Positions 54,660 to 63,713 of a stretch of 64,000 nt of DNA are shown piece after piece. The notes beneath the pieces were generated by a model that was not told where the DNA came from, did not search any database, and saw nothing but the letters and a program-made list of their open reading frames with translations. The DNA is from Streptomyces sp. D2-8 (GTDB lineage Bacteria > Actinomycetota > Actinomycetes > Streptomycetales > Streptomycetaceae): assembly GCF_023184515.1 (NCBI RefSeq), contig NZ_JAAHBP010000001.1, positions 992,001-1,056,000 of the forward strand. The letters are read 5' to 3'. Position 1 is the first letter of the stretch. Each line of letters begins with the position of its first letter. The translations under genes were made by a program, and so were the position numbers.

Positions 54660-56330
54660 TCAGACCGGGGCGTAAACGCGCTCGACCTTCTGTGTGCCGC
54701 TGCGGGTGCGGTACGAGCGGGACCACTTGGCCGTCGCGTCGCGCTTCGTACGGTCGGAGAGGACGTAGAAGTCCATCTGCGCGCGCTCGGCCGTGATGTC
54801 CAGGACGCCGAAGCCGTGCCGGTCGGTGTCGACCCAGTGGACATGGCGGTTGGCGGCTCGGATGACGGGCGAGGCGACCGCGGAGACCGTGCCCTCAGGG
54901 ACCTTGACGATGTCGTCGAGGTTGTCGGAGGTGACCGACGTGACGACGAACTCCGTGGCGGCCGACGGGGACAGCGGATACGTACCGGCGTCCACCGGCA
55001 CGTCGTTGGCCCAGGCCATGTGGATGTCGCCGGTGAGGAAGACCGTGTTGCGGATCGCGTTGGTCCGCAGGTGCGCCAGGATCTCGCGGCGGTCGTCGGT
55101 GTAGCCGTCCCACTGGTCGGTGTTGAGGGCGAGGCCCTCCTGCGGCAGGCCCAGCAGCTTGGCGAGGGGCTTCAGCAGGTCGGCGGAGAGCGAGCCGACG
55201 GCGAACGGCGAGATCATCACCGAGTTGCCGACCAGCCGCCAGGTGGTGTCGGAGGCCTTCAGGCCCGCCTTGAGCCAGTCGAGCTGGGCGCGGCCGGTGA
55301 GCGTGCGGTCCGGGTCGTCGACCTCGCCGTTGCCCACCTTGACCTGCTGCGAGCGGAAGGAGCGCAAGTCCAGCAGCGAGAGGTCGGCCAGCTTGCCGAA
55401 GCGCAGCCGGCGGTAGGTGGTGCCCGCGATCGCCGGGCGCACCGGCATCCACTCGAAGTAGGCCTGCTTGGCGGCGGCCTGACGGGCGGACCAGGCGCCC
55501 TCCGCGCCCTCCGTGTGATTCTCCGCGCCGCCCGACCAGGCGTCGTTGGCGAGCTCGTGGTCGTCCCAGATCGCGACGACCGGGGCCGTGGCGTGCAGCG
55601 CCTGGAGGTCCGGGTCGGTCTTGTACCGCGCGTGCCGGATGCGGTAGTCGGCGAGAGTGACGATCTCGTGGGCCGGGGCGTGCGGGCGGACGACCTTGCC
55701 CCGGGTGCCGTACTCGCCGGTGCCGTACTCGTAGATGTAGTCGCCGAGGTGCAGCCAGGCGTCCAGGTCGCCGCGGGCCGCGAGATGGCGGTACGAGGAG
55801 AACCACCCGGCCTCCCAGTTGGCGCAGGAGACGACGCCGAAGCGCAGGCCCGTGACGGCCGCGTCGTTCGCCGGGGCGGTGCGGGTGCGCGCGGCGGGGG
55901 AGTCGGTGCCGCCGGCGGAGAAGCGGAACCAGTAGTCGGTGCCCGGCTGCAGGCCGCGGATGTCGGCCTTCACGGTGTGGTCGGAGGCGGCCGTCGCGGT
56001 GGTGGAGCCCTTGGCGACGACGGCGGCGAACGCCTTGTCCCTGGCGACGACCCAGCTCACCTCGGTGTCCGGGCCCACTCCGGAGCCGGGTATCGCCTCC
56101 GGGACCGGGGTGACGCGGGTCCACAGCAGGATGCCGTCCGGCAGCGGGTCACCCGAGGCGACGCCGTGCAGGAAGGCGGGAGCCTGGTCGACGGCGCGCG
56201 CGGGCAGGGTTGCCGTCAGCGGCCCGGCCAGGACAGCGCTCGCCGCCGCGGCCTTGACGACCGTACGGCGGCGCGGGGTGAGGGAGTTGAGGCCCTCTGA
56301 CGTCTTCGATGATCTGTATCGACTGGTCAC
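54660..56330 (-). CDS. phoD: Secreted PhoD-type alkaline phosphatase
   Basis: This predicted 556-residue Tat-exported phosphodiesterase/alkaline phosphatase releases phosphate from organic sources. The signal peptide has the twin-arginine [28 protein letters not shown] (residues about 19-46). An N-terminal Ig-like domain ([20 protein letters not shown]) and the metallophosphatase core follow, with [33 protein letters not shown] and [13 protein letters not shown], the metal ligands for Fe3+/Ca2+. GTG 56330 is the only start ahead of the Tat motif. There is no Shine-Dalgarno sequence; TAACCT lies 8 nt upstream and a PHO-box-like element covers the -35 area. Confidence 0.95.
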   Translation of the reverse strand: MTSRYRSSKTSEGLNSLTPRRRTVVKAAAASAVLAGPLTATLPARAVDQAPAFLHGVASGDPLPDGILLWTRVTPVPEAIPGSGVGPDTEVSWVVARDKAFAAVVAKGSTTATAASDHTVKADIRGLQPGTDYWFRFSAGGTDSPAARTRTAPANDAAVTGLRFGVVSCANWEAGWFSSYRHLAARGDLDAWLHLGDYIYEYGTGEYGTRGKVVRPHAPAHEIVTLADYRIRHARYKTDPDLQALHATAPVVAIWDDHELANDAWSGGAENHTEGAEGAWSARQAAAKQAYFEWMPVRPAIAGTTYRRLRFGKLADLSLLDLRSFRSQQVKVGNGEVDDPDRTLTGRAQLDWLKAGLKASDTTWRLVGNSVMISPFAVGSLSADLLKPLAKLLGLPQEGLALNTDQWDGYTDDRREILAHLRTNAIRNTVFLTGDIHMAWANDVPVDAGTYPLSPSAATEFVVTSVTSDNLDDIVKVPEGTVSAVASPVIRAANRHVHWVDTDRHGFGVLDITAERAQMDFYVLSDRTKRDATAKWSRSYRTRSGTQKVERVYAPV

Positions 56331-56331
56331 G

Positions 56332-56373
56332 ACCGATCAGGTTACTGATCGGTACGCGCCAGAGCGGGCGAAC
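56332..56373 (-). promoter_or_regulatory. phoD promoter with PHO-box-like site and palindrome
   Basis: On the minus strand the -10 TAACCT (56344-56339) lies 8 nt before the GTG and has no recognisable -35. That position is occupied by GTTCGCCCGCT followed by CTGGCG (56373-56357), resembling the 11-bp direct-repeat unit (GTTCACCCGGC) bound by PhoP. The inverted repeat ACCGATCAG-GTTA-CTGATCGGT (56332-56353) covers the -10 and the start, a possible second operator. Confidence 0.5.
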
Positions 56374-56392
56374 TCGCGAAGTTCGCCCGCTC
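56362..56392 (-). terminator. Terminator of dsbA-like gene, overlapping the phoD promoter
   Basis: A perfect 13-bp inverted repeat (GAGCGGGCGAACT / AGTTCGCCCGCTC, five-base loop) lies 30 bp after the stop of the dsbA-like gene on the minus strand. Because phoD follows on the same strand, the same DNA also forms the upstream half of the phoD promoter. Confidence 0.7.
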
Positions 56393-56422
56393 TTCACGTG
56401 GTGGCCGGTACCCGGCCGGCCG

Positions 56423-57241
56423 TCACTTCTTGAGTGCCTCGCCCACGACCCTGTTGAAGTCGGCCACGGTCATCAGCGGCGTGCCCTGGTTGTCGGCGGT
56501 GAGCTGCTTGCCGTCCATGGCGAAGCCCGGGGTGCCCTTGACGCCTTCCTTGTTGTCGTCGAAGGTCTTCGACATGGCCATCGCCCAGGCGTCGTAGGTG
56601 CCCTTCTCGACGGCGTCCTGGAACTTCTTGTTGTTCTTCAGCTCGGGGACGGTGTCGGCGACCTTGATGAGGTAGCTGTCGTCCTTGAACTTGTCGGTCG
56701 TCTCCTCCGGGTGGTACTTCGCCGAGTACAGCGCGGCCTTGTAGTCGAGGAACGCCTTGTCGCTGACGTTCAGCGCGGCGCCCATGGCGCTCAGGGCGTT
56801 CTTGGAGCCCTCGCCGTTGTCCTTGTTGTCGATGAACGTGGCGCCGATGAACTGCATCTTGTACTTGCCGTCGTCGATGTCCTTCTTCACGGTCGGGCCG
56901 ACGGTCTGCTCGAACTGGGCGCACACGGGGCAGCGCGGGTCCTCGTAGATCTTCAGGGTCTTCTTGGCCGAGTCCTTGCCGAGGACGACCGTGGTGCCGT
57001 CGGTGCCCGTGGTGTTGGCCGGGGTGACGACCTTCTCGTCCTTGACCGCCTCCCAGTAGGTGGGCTTGTTGGCCTGGACGACGGCGTAGCCGATGCCGCC
57101 GGCTATCGCCAGGACGCCGACGATGGAGCAGGCCACGATGACCTGCCGCTTGACCTTCGCGCGCTTGGCCTCGCGCTCGCGCTCGATGCGCAGCCGCTCG
57201 CGGGCCGCCGTCTTCGCCGCCTGGCTGTTCCGCTTGCTCAT
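56423..57241 (-). CDS. Membrane-anchored DsbA-like thioredoxin-fold protein
   Basis: This predicted 272-residue protein has a highly charged cytoplasmic N-terminus (KRNSQAAKTAARERLRIEREREAKRAKVKRQ), one membrane helix (about 33-53), and an extracellular DsbA-type thioredoxin fold with the active site C104-P-V-C107 (DPRCPVCAQFE). The cis-Pro loop is VKGTPGFAMDGK. It should be an extracytoplasmic disulfide oxidase or reductase, like the actinobacterial thioredoxin-domain proteins that pair with VKOR. ATG 57241 has GGAGA upstream; the frame upstream lacks similarity. The membrane-protein gene lies upstream on the same strand. Confidence 0.92.
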   Translation of the reverse strand: MSKRNSQAAKTAARERLRIEREREAKRAKVKRQVIVACSIVGVLAIAGGIGYAVVQANKPTYWEAVKDEKVVTPANTTGTDGTTVVLGKDSAKKTLKIYEDPRCPVCAQFEQTVGPTVKKDIDDGKYKMQFIGATFIDNKDNGEGSKNALSAMGAALNVSDKAFLDYKAALYSAKYHPEETTDKFKDDSYLIKVADTVPELKNNKKFQDAVEKGTYDAWAMAMSKTFDDNKEGVKGTPGFAMDGKQLTADNQGTPLMTVADFNRVVGEALKK

Positions 57242-57375
57242 GGTGATGTTCTCCGTGGGGGACGCGCACACCTGCGTGTGCGGAATACGTATGGGGGACT
57301 GCATGTGCTCGAAGTGCCGCAGGCGGAAGCAGGAGCCTCCCGCGACGGCGGGTGCCTCATGCGAAGGCGAGGGCC

Positions 57376-58092
57376 TTACGCAAGGGCGGGTGAGCACGGC
57401 GGTCCACGCCGTCCCAGCGAGTACGCGAGGATCCGCTCGCGGGCGGTGGGCGTGCGGTCGGCGGCGCGCGCCGGCAGGCGCCGCCCGGCCGGGGGCCGCT
57501 CCACCGCGACCGCGGCGACCGCCAGCAGCAGCGGCCGGAAGGTGGTCGCCGTCACCGCCCGCAGCAGCTGGGCCAGGGCGCGCTCGCCGCGGCGCAGCCA
57601 GGCGGCGGCGAGGAGCCCGACGCCGATGTGCGCGCCGAGCAGCAGCCAGGCGGTGGCCGGGTCGGCATGGGCGACCGCGGCAGCGAGCCGGTCGGTGCCC
57701 GTGGCCCCGGCCATCCGGGCCAGGGGCGTGCCGACCTCGCCGCCGCCGCAGAGCACGTCCAGGCCGACCGAGCGCAGGGGACCGGTGACCGGGCCGCCCG
57801 CCCGGCCGTAACAGGCGTGCTGGCCCGTGGTGAACACCGTGTCGGCGGCCAGTTCCAGCGGGATCAGCAGGGCCGCGATCCTCCCGAAGGAGCGCTCGCG
57901 GCCCGCCAGGGCGAACGCGATCACGAACACGGTGGCGGCGACCGCGGCCACCGTGCTCACCGGCAGCGGGGCCCGGGACAGCAGCACGTGCGACGCGGTG
58001 CTGAGCGTCACGACCACCGTCGTGAACAGCGCCGCGCGTACGGCTCTGAGCTGGATCCCGGATATGTCCATAGCGAAAGGAGAGTCTGTCAT
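57376..58092 (-). CDS. Polytopic membrane protein of unknown function
   Basis: This predicted 238-residue protein has five or six hydrophobic helices (VRAALFTTVVVTLSTASHVLL; VSTVAAVAATVFVIAFALAG; IAALLIPLELAADTVFTTGQ; ATAWLLLGAHIGVGLLAAAWL; LLLAVAAVAVE). Two cysteines lie in the central predicted extracellular loop (QHACYGRAGG and VGLDVLCGGGEV). I recognise no family and no VKOR-like CxxC. It precedes the dsbA-like gene on the same strand by 134 bp, so a redox link is possible but unproven. ATG 58092 is used; ATG 58071 is the alternative. The gap before the dsbA gene contains an imperfect hairpin (near 57330-57356). Confidence 0.7.
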   Translation of the reverse strand: MTDSPFAMDISGIQLRAVRAALFTTVVVTLSTASHVLLSRAPLPVSTVAAVAATVFVIAFALAGRERSFGRIAALLIPLELAADTVFTTGQHACYGRAGGPVTGPLRSVGLDVLCGGGEVGTPLARMAGATGTDRLAAAVAHADPATAWLLLGAHIGVGLLAAAWLRRGERALAQLLRAVTATTFRPLLLAVAAVAVERPPAGRRLPARAADRTPTARERILAYSLGRRGPPCSPALA

Positions 58093-58151
58093 GGGGGCCT
58101 GTAAGGGACCCCTAAAGGATGCCTGTGAGTGAGCGGGATGGCCAAAGCCGC

Positions 58152-59477
58152 TTACAGACCCGGAATCCGTCCGTTGCGGAACAGGTCCACGAAGGTCTGG
58201 TGGTCGGCACGCGCGCGTGCGCCGTAGCGGTGCGCGAAGTCGACCAGCACGGGGGCGAAGCCCTCCTCGTCGGCCGCGAGCGCCGCGTCGATGGCCCGCT
58301 CCGTGGAGAACGGCACCAGGGACTCGCCGGACTGGTCGTCCGCCGCGGCGTGCATCGTGGCCGTCGCCCGGCCGAGGTCGGCCACCACCAGGGCGATCTC
58401 CTCCGGTTCGTCGATGTCGCCCCAGTCGAGGTCCACCGCGTACGGCGAGACCTCGGCGACCAGCTGGCCCGCGCCGTCCAGCTCGGTCCAGCCCAGCCAC
58501 GGATCGGCGTGCGCCTGGAGGGCTCGCTGGGAGATCACCGTGCGGTGCCCCTCGTGCTGGAAGTACCCGCGGATCGCCTGGTCCGCGATGTGCCGGGAGA
58601 CGGCCGGGGTCTGGGCCTGCTTGATGTAGATCACGACATCGTTCTCCAGGGCGTCGCTGTGCCCCTCCAGCAGGATGTTGTACGACGGCAGCCCGGCCGA
58701 GCCGATACCGATGCCGCGCCGTCCGACGACGTCCTTCACACGGTAGGAGTCCGGGCGGGCCAGCGAGCTGTCCGGGAGCGTCTCCAGGTAGCCGTCGAAG
58801 GCGGCGAGGACCTTGTAGCGCGTGGCCGCGTCCAGCTCGACGGAGCCGCCGCCCGGGGCGAAGCGGCGCTCGAAGTCACGGATCTCCGTCATCGAGTCCA
58901 GCAGGCCGAAGCGGGTCAGCGAGCGGGCGTCACGCAGCGCGTCCAGCAGCGGGCCCTGCGCCGTGTCCAGCGTGAACGGCGGCACCTCGTCGCTCTTCGC
59001 ACCCGTGGCCAGGGCGTGGATCCGCTCCCGGTACGCGACCGCGTAGATCGTCACCAGCTCCGAGATCTGCTCGTCGCTGAGCGCCTTCGCGTAGCCGATC
59101 AGCGCGATGGACGCGGCGAAGCGCTTCAGGTCCCAGGTGAAGGGGCCGACGTAGGCCTCGTCGAAGTCGTTGACGTTGAAGATCAGGCGGCCGTTGGCGT
59201 CCATGTACGTGCCGAAGTTCTCCGCGTGCAGGTCGCCGTGGATCCACACGCGCGAGGTGCGGTCGTCCAGGTACGGGCCGCCCCGCTTCTCCTCGTCGAG
59301 GTCGTGGTAGAAGAGGCACGCCGTGCCCCGGTAGAAGGCGAAGGCCGAGGTCGCCATCTTCCGGAACTTCACGCGGAACGCGGCCGGGTCGGCGGCCAGC
59401 AGCTGGCCGAAGGCGGTGTCGAAGACGGCGAGGATCTCCTCACCGCGGTGCTCGTCGTCGAGCTGCGGGAACGACAT
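58152..59477 (-). CDS. DUF2252 domain protein (kinase-like fold)
   Basis: This predicted 441-residue protein of the DUF2252 family has KFRKMATSAFAFYRGTACLFYHDL at about 38-62. The phosphotransferase-like catalytic motifs are VWIHGDLHAENFGTYMDANGRLIFNVNDFDEAYVGPFTWDLKRFAAS (HGDLHxEN and NDFDE, resembling the catalytic and metal loops of aminoglycoside kinases). RRGIGIGSAGLPSYNILLEG and IYIKQAQTPAV follow. Members are probably small-molecule or protein phosphotransferases, but substrates are unknown. ATG 59477 has GGAGGCACC upstream. It is divergent from dnaE and separated by 59 bp from the membrane protein gene downstream. Confidence 0.9.
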   Translation of the reverse strand: MSFPQLDDEHRGEEILAVFDTAFGQLLAADPAAFRVKFRKMATSAFAFYRGTACLFYHDLDEEKRGGPYLDDRTSRVWIHGDLHAENFGTYMDANGRLIFNVNDFDEAYVGPFTWDLKRFAASIALIGYAKALSDEQISELVTIYAVAYRERIHALATGAKSDEVPPFTLDTAQGPLLDALRDARSLTRFGLLDSMTEIRDFERRFAPGGGSVELDAATRYKVLAAFDGYLETLPDSSLARPDSYRVKDVVGRRGIGIGSAGLPSYNILLEGHSDALENDVVIYIKQAQTPAVSRHIADQAIRGYFQHEGHRTVISQRALQAHADPWLGWTELDGAGQLVAEVSPYAVDLDWGDIDEPEEIALVVADLGRATATMHAAADDQSGESLVPFSTERAIDAALAADEEGFAPVLVDFAHRYGARARADHQTFVDLFRNGRIPGL

Positions 59478-59693
59478 CGCTGGGTGCCTCCTGGTGCATG
59501 CGTTTCGGGGCGGCTGGTCCGCCCTCTGCCTAACGTGCGGCGGTCCGCGGGAGTGCCCGCGAACCCTCGCATGAAGGTACGCGGGTCAGCCCTCCGGGTG
59601 TCAGTGCCGAGGCATAGACTTCGACGCTGTCCCCCAGACTGTCCGCAGCCTGCCGGGCCCCATTCGCCGTCTGTTTTCTCTGGAGGCCGCCGC

Positions 59694-62600
59694 ATGTCGA
59701 AGCCGCCGTTCACGCACCTGCACGTCCACACCCAGTACTCGCTGCTGGACGGTGCCGCGCGGCTGAAGGACATGTTCAACGCGTGCAACGAGATGGGCAT
59801 GACGCACATCGCCATGTCCGACCACGGCAACCTCCACGGCGCGTACGACTTCTTCCACACGGCCCAGAAGGCCGGTGTGACCCCGATCATCGGGATCGAG
59901 GCCTACGTCGCCCCCGAGTCCCGGCGCAACAAGCGCAAGATCCAGTGGGGCCAGCCGCACCAGAAGCGGGACGACGTCTCCGGTTCCGGTGGTTACACCC
60001 ACAAGACGATGTGGGCGGTGAACTCGACCGGCCTGCACAACCTCTTCCGGCTGTCCTCCGACGCCTACGCCGAGGGCTGGCTCCAGAAGTGGCCCCGGAT
60101 GGACAAGGAGACCATCGCCCAGTGGTCCGAGGGGATCGTCGCCTCCACCGGCTGCCCCTCCGGCGAGGTCCAGACCCGGCTGCGCCTCGGCCACTTCGAC
60201 GAGGCCCTCAAGGCCGCCGCCGACTACCAGGACATCTTCGGCAAGGACCGCTACTTCCTGGAGCTGATGGACCACGGCATCGAGATCGAGCACCGGGTCC
60301 GCGACGGCCTCCTGGAGATCGGCAAGAAGCTCGGCATCCCCCCGCTGGTCACCAACGACTCGCACTACACGTACGCGCACGAGTCGGTCGCCCACGACGC
60401 CCTGCTGTGCATCCAGACCGGCAAGAACCTCTCCGACCCCGACCGCTTCAGGTTCGACGGCACCGGCTACTACCTGAAGTCCACCGACGAGATGTACGCC
60501 ATCGACTCCTCGGACGCCTGGCAGGAGGGCTGCGCCAACACCCGCCTGATCGCCGAGATGGTCGACACCACGGGCATGTTCGAGAAGCGCGACCTCATGC
60601 CCAAGTTCGACATCCCCGAGGGGTACACGGAGGTCAGCTGGTTCCGCGAGGAGACCCTGCGCGGCATGCACCGCCGCTTCCCGGACGGCATCCCGGACGA
60701 CCGCATGAAGCAGGTCGAGTACGAGATGGACACCATCATCTCGATGGGCTTCCCGGGCTACTTCCTCGTGGTCGCCGACTTCATCATGTGGGCCAAGAAG
60801 CAGGGCATCGCGGTCGGCCCCGGCCGAGGCTCCGCGGCCGGCTCGATCGTCGCCTACGCCCTCGGCATCACCGACCTCGACCCCATCCCGCACGGACTGA
60901 TCTTCGAGCGGTTCCTCAACCCCGAGCGCATCTCCATGCCCGATGTCGACATCGACTTCGACGAGCGCCGGCGCGTCGAGGTGATCCGGTACGTGACGGA
61001 GAAGTACGGCGCCGACAAGGTCGCCATGATCGGCACGTACGGCACCATCAAGGCCAAGAACGCGATCAAGGACTCCGCGCGCGTGCTGGGCTACCCCTAC
61101 GCGATGGGCGACCGCCTCACCAAGGCCATGCCCGCCGACGTCCTCGGCAAGGGCATCAACCTCGACGGCATCACCAACCCCGAGCACCCCCGCTACTCGG
61201 AGGCGGGCGAGATCCGGGCGATGTACGAGAACGAGCCGGACGTGAAGAAGGTCATCGACACCGCCAAGGGCGTCGAGGGCCTGGTCCGGCAGATGGGCGT
61301 GCACGCCGCCGGCGTGATCATGTCCAGCGAGACCATCACGGACCACGTCCCGGTCTGGGTCAGGCACACGGACAAGGTCACCATCACGCAGTGGGACTAC
61401 CCGAGCTGTGAGTCGCTCGGCCTGCTGAAGATGGACTTCCTGGGCCTGCGCAACCTGACGATCATGGACGACGCCGTCAAGATGGTGAAGTCCAACAAGG
61501 GGGTCGACATCGACCTCCTGAGCCTCCCGCTCGACGACCCCACGACCTTCGAACTGCTCCAGCGCGGCGACACCCTCGGCGTCTTCCAGTTCGACGGCGG
61601 CCCCATGCGCTCCCTGCTCCGGCTGATGAAGCCGGACAACTTCGAAGACATCTCCGCCGTGTCGGCCCTGTACCGCCCGGGCCCGATGGGAATGAACTCC
61701 CACACGAACTACGCGCTGCGCAAGAACGGCCAGCAGGACATCACGCCGATCCACCCCGAGCTGGAGGAGCCGCTCAAGGAGGTCCTGGACGTCACCCACG
61801 GCCTGATCGTCTACCAGGAGCAGGTGCAGAAGGCCGCCCAGATCATCGCCGGCTACTCGCTCGGCGAGGCCGACATCCTCCGCCGCGTGATGGGCAAGAA
61901 GAAGCCCGAGGAGCTGGCGAAGAACTTCGTCCTCTTCCAGGAGGGCGCCCGCAAGAAGGGCTTCAGCGACGAGGCCATCCAGGCCCTGTGGGACGTGCTG
62001 GTCCCCTTCGCCGGCTACGCGTTCAACAAGGCGCACTCCGCCGCCTACGGACTCGTCTCGTACTGGACGGCGTACCTCAAGGCGAACCACCCCGCCGAGT
62101 ACATGGCCGCGCTGCTCACGTCCGTGAAGGACGACAAGGACAAGTCGGCCGTCTACCTCAACGAGTGCCGCCGCATGGGCATCAAGGTGCTCCCGCCGGA
62201 CGTCAACGAGTCGATGTCCAACTTCGCGGCCCAGGGCGACGACGTGATCCTCTTCGGCCTCTCCGCCGTCCGCAACGTCGGTACGAACGTGGTCGAGTCG
62301 ATCATCAGGTGCCGCAAGGCCAAGGGGAAGTACGTCTCCTTCCCGGACTACCTCGACAAGGTGGAGGCGGTGGTCTGCAACAAGCGCACCACCGAATCGC
62401 TGATCAAGGCCGGCGCCTTCGACGCCATGGGCCACACCCGCAAGGGCCTCACCGCGCACTACGAGCCGATGATCGACAACGTGGTCGCGGTCAAGCGCAA
62501 GGAGGCCGAGGGCCAGTTCGACCTCTTCGGCGGCATGGGCGAGGCCGAGACCAGCGAGCCGGGCTTCGGGCTCGACGTGGAGTTCTCCCCCGACGAGTGG

Positions 62601-63233
62601 GACAAGACCTATCTGCTCGCCCAGGAGCGGGAGATGCTCGGTCTGTACGTCTCCGACCACCCGCTGTTCGGCCTGGAGCACATCCTGTCCGACAAGGCCG
62701 ACGCGGGCATCTCCCAGCTGACCGGAGGCGAGCACTCCGACGGCGCGGTCGTCACCATCGGCGGCATCATCTCGGGCCTGCAGCGCAAGATGACCAAGCA
62801 GGGCAACGCCTGGGCCATCGCCACCGTCGAGGACCTCGCCGGCTCCATCGAGTGCATGTTCTTCCCCGCGACCTACCAGCTCGTGTCGACCCAACTGGTC
62901 GAGGACGCCGTGGTGTTCGTCAAGGGCCGCCTCGACAAGCGTGAGGACATCCCGAGGCTCGTCGCGATGGAGCTGATGGTCCCGGACCTGTCGAACGCGG
63001 GCACCAACGCGCCCGTGGTCCTCACCATCCCGGCCACCCGGGTCACCCCGCCGCTGGTCAGCCGCCTCGGTGAGGTCCTCAGCCACCACAAGGGCGACAG
63101 CGAGGTCCGGATCAAGCTCCAGGGACCGACCAAGACGACCGTGCTGCGGCTGGACCGGCACCGGGTGAAGCCCGACCCGGCGCTCTTCGGCGACCTGAAG
63201 GTGCTGCTCGGACCGTCCTGCCTGGCCGGGTGA
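59694..63233 (+). CDS. dnaE: DNA polymerase III alpha subunit (replicative)
   Basis: This predicted 1179-residue replicative polymerase subunit has an N-terminal PHP domain (FTHLHVHTQYSLLDGAARL, MSDHGNL, IIGIEAYV), a polymerase core with GRGSAAGSIVAYALGITDLDPI and catalytic aspartates in PDVDIDFDERRR (about 420), and LGVFQFDGGPMRSLLR with VSALYRPGPMG. FAGYAFNKAHSAAYGLVSYWTAYLKANHP marks the thumb and fingers, and a beta-clamp-binding region and OB-fold follow (VVTIGGIISGLQRKMTKQGNAWAIATVEDLAGSIECMFFP). It is the essential DnaE1-type enzyme. ATG 59694 has GGAGG 8-9 nt upstream. It is transcribed alone, with a terminator after the gene. Confidence 0.98.
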   Translation: MSKPPFTHLHVHTQYSLLDGAARLKDMFNACNEMGMTHIAMSDHGNLHGAYDFFHTAQKAGVTPIIGIEAYVAPESRRNKRKIQWGQPHQKRDDVSGSGGYTHKTMWAVNSTGLHNLFRLSSDAYAEGWLQKWPRMDKETIAQWSEGIVASTGCPSGEVQTRLRLGHFDEALKAAADYQDIFGKDRYFLELMDHGIEIEHRVRDGLLEIGKKLGIPPLVTNDSHYTYAHESVAHDALLCIQTGKNLSDPDRFRFDGTGYYLKSTDEMYAIDSSDAWQEGCANTRLIAEMVDTTGMFEKRDLMPKFDIPEGYTEVSWFREETLRGMHRRFPDGIPDDRMKQVEYEMDTIISMGFPGYFLVVADFIMWAKKQGIAVGPGRGSAAGSIVAYALGITDLDPIPHGLIFERFLNPERISMPDVDIDFDERRRVEVIRYVTEKYGADKVAMIGTYGTIKAKNAIKDSARVLGYPYAMGDRLTKAMPADVLGKGINLDGITNPEHPRYSEAGEIRAMYENEPDVKKVIDTAKGVEGLVRQMGVHAAGVIMSSETITDHVPVWVRHTDKVTITQWDYPSCESLGLLKMDFLGLRNLTIMDDAVKMVKSNKGVDIDLLSLPLDDPTTFELLQRGDTLGVFQFDGGPMRSLLRLMKPDNFEDISAVSALYRPGPMGMNSHTNYALRKNGQQDITPIHPELEEPLKEVLDVTHGLIVYQEQVQKAAQIIAGYSLGEADILRRVMGKKKPEELAKNFVLFQEGARKKGFSDEAIQALWDVLVPFAGYAFNKAHSAAYGLVSYWTAYLKANHPAEYMAALLTSVKDDKDKSAVYLNECRRMGIKVLPPDVNESMSNFAAQGDDVILFGLSAVRNVGTNVVESIIRCRKAKGKYVSFPDYLDKVEAVVCNKRTTESLIKAGAFDAMGHTRKGLTAHYEPMIDNVVAVKRKEAEGQFDLFGGMGEAETSEPGFGLDVEFSPDEWDKTYLLAQEREMLGLYVSDHPLFGLEHILSDKADAGISQLTGGEHSDGAVVTIGGIISGLQRKMTKQGNAWAIATVEDLAGSIECMFFPATYQLVSTQLVEDAVVFVKGRLDKREDIPRLVAMELMVPDLSNAGTNAPVVLTIPATRVTPPLVSRLGEVLSHHKGDSEVRIKLQGPTKTTVLRLDRHRVKPDPALFGDLKVLLGPSCLAG

Positions 63234-63254
63234 CGCGGGGATCTCGATGCGCTT

Positions 63255-63286
63255 GAGGGGCGCACCCGGTCGCGGGTACGCCCCTC
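63255..63286. terminator. Terminator between dnaE and the small basic gene
   Basis: GAGGGGCG-x-ACCCG pairs with CGGGT-x-CGCCCCTC around GTCG, a stem-loop between convergent genes 22 bp after the dnaE stop. Confidence 0.75.
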
Positions 63287-63324
63287 GTGCATGTGCGTGG
63301 GCTCAACAACCCGTCACGCAGATG

Positions 63325-63492
63325 TCAGTTGTGGCCGAAGCTGCGCTTTCGCTTGCCGGACGGGGCCATCTCGCCGGGGGTCACCTCGACCTCGGTCTGG
63401 GGCTCCGTCTGCGAGGCGGGGCTGCGGTCCGCCCGCTGGCCACGCTCGGTGGGACGCTGCTGCTTACGGTCACGGTTCTTGTTCTTGGCCAT
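63325..63492 (-). CDS. Small basic protein of 55 residues
   Basis: This short reading frame starts at ATG 63492 with a good GGAGG ribosome-binding site 9 nt upstream and ends at TGA 63327-63325. The product begins MAKNKNRDRKQQRPTERGQR, continues with a Ser/Gln/Glu/Thr-rich middle, and ends with GKRKRSFGHN. It is strongly charged with no hydrophobic core, so it is probably intrinsically disordered and nucleic-acid binding. Similar Lys/Arg-rich mini-proteins are annotated as hypothetical in Streptomyces. Position, codon bias and the strong ribosome-binding site support it as a real gene. It converges with dnaE. Confidence 0.75.
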   Translation of the reverse strand: MAKNKNRDRKQQRPTERGQRADRSPASQTEPQTEVEVTPGEMAPSGKRKRSFGHN

Positions 63493-63547
63493 GGTGATGC
63501 CTCCTGTGGGGGACTAGGGGCCAGGGCCGGGACCAGATTCACACAGG

Positions 63548-63568
63548 CCGACAACGATCGCATGTCGG
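63548..63568. promoter_or_regulatory. Inverted repeat upstream of small basic gene
   Basis: CCGACA-N9-TGTCGG lies 56-76 bp upstream of the 55-residue gene start and may be a protein-binding site. The rest of the 221-bp gap up to the NYN gene holds an 11-bp tandem duplication (CGAAGCAAGCC at 63670 and 63681). Confidence 0.35.
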
Positions 63569-63713
63569 ACAATTACCGTGCGTGACAGGGCTGGTCGGAG
63601 CGGGAAGTCCCGAAACGCCACGCCGAAGATCGAGTTCCGGCCGTTAACCTCCGCGCCGTCGGGCAGACTCGAAGCAAGCCCGAAGCAAGCCTCCTGGGAA
63701 GAGGGTGAGTCGC

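Noticed and set aside
59601..63161. 1186-codon open frame antisense to dnaE
   Set aside because: Shadow frame of dnaE; no motifs, no ribosome-binding site, crosses the dnaE promoter.
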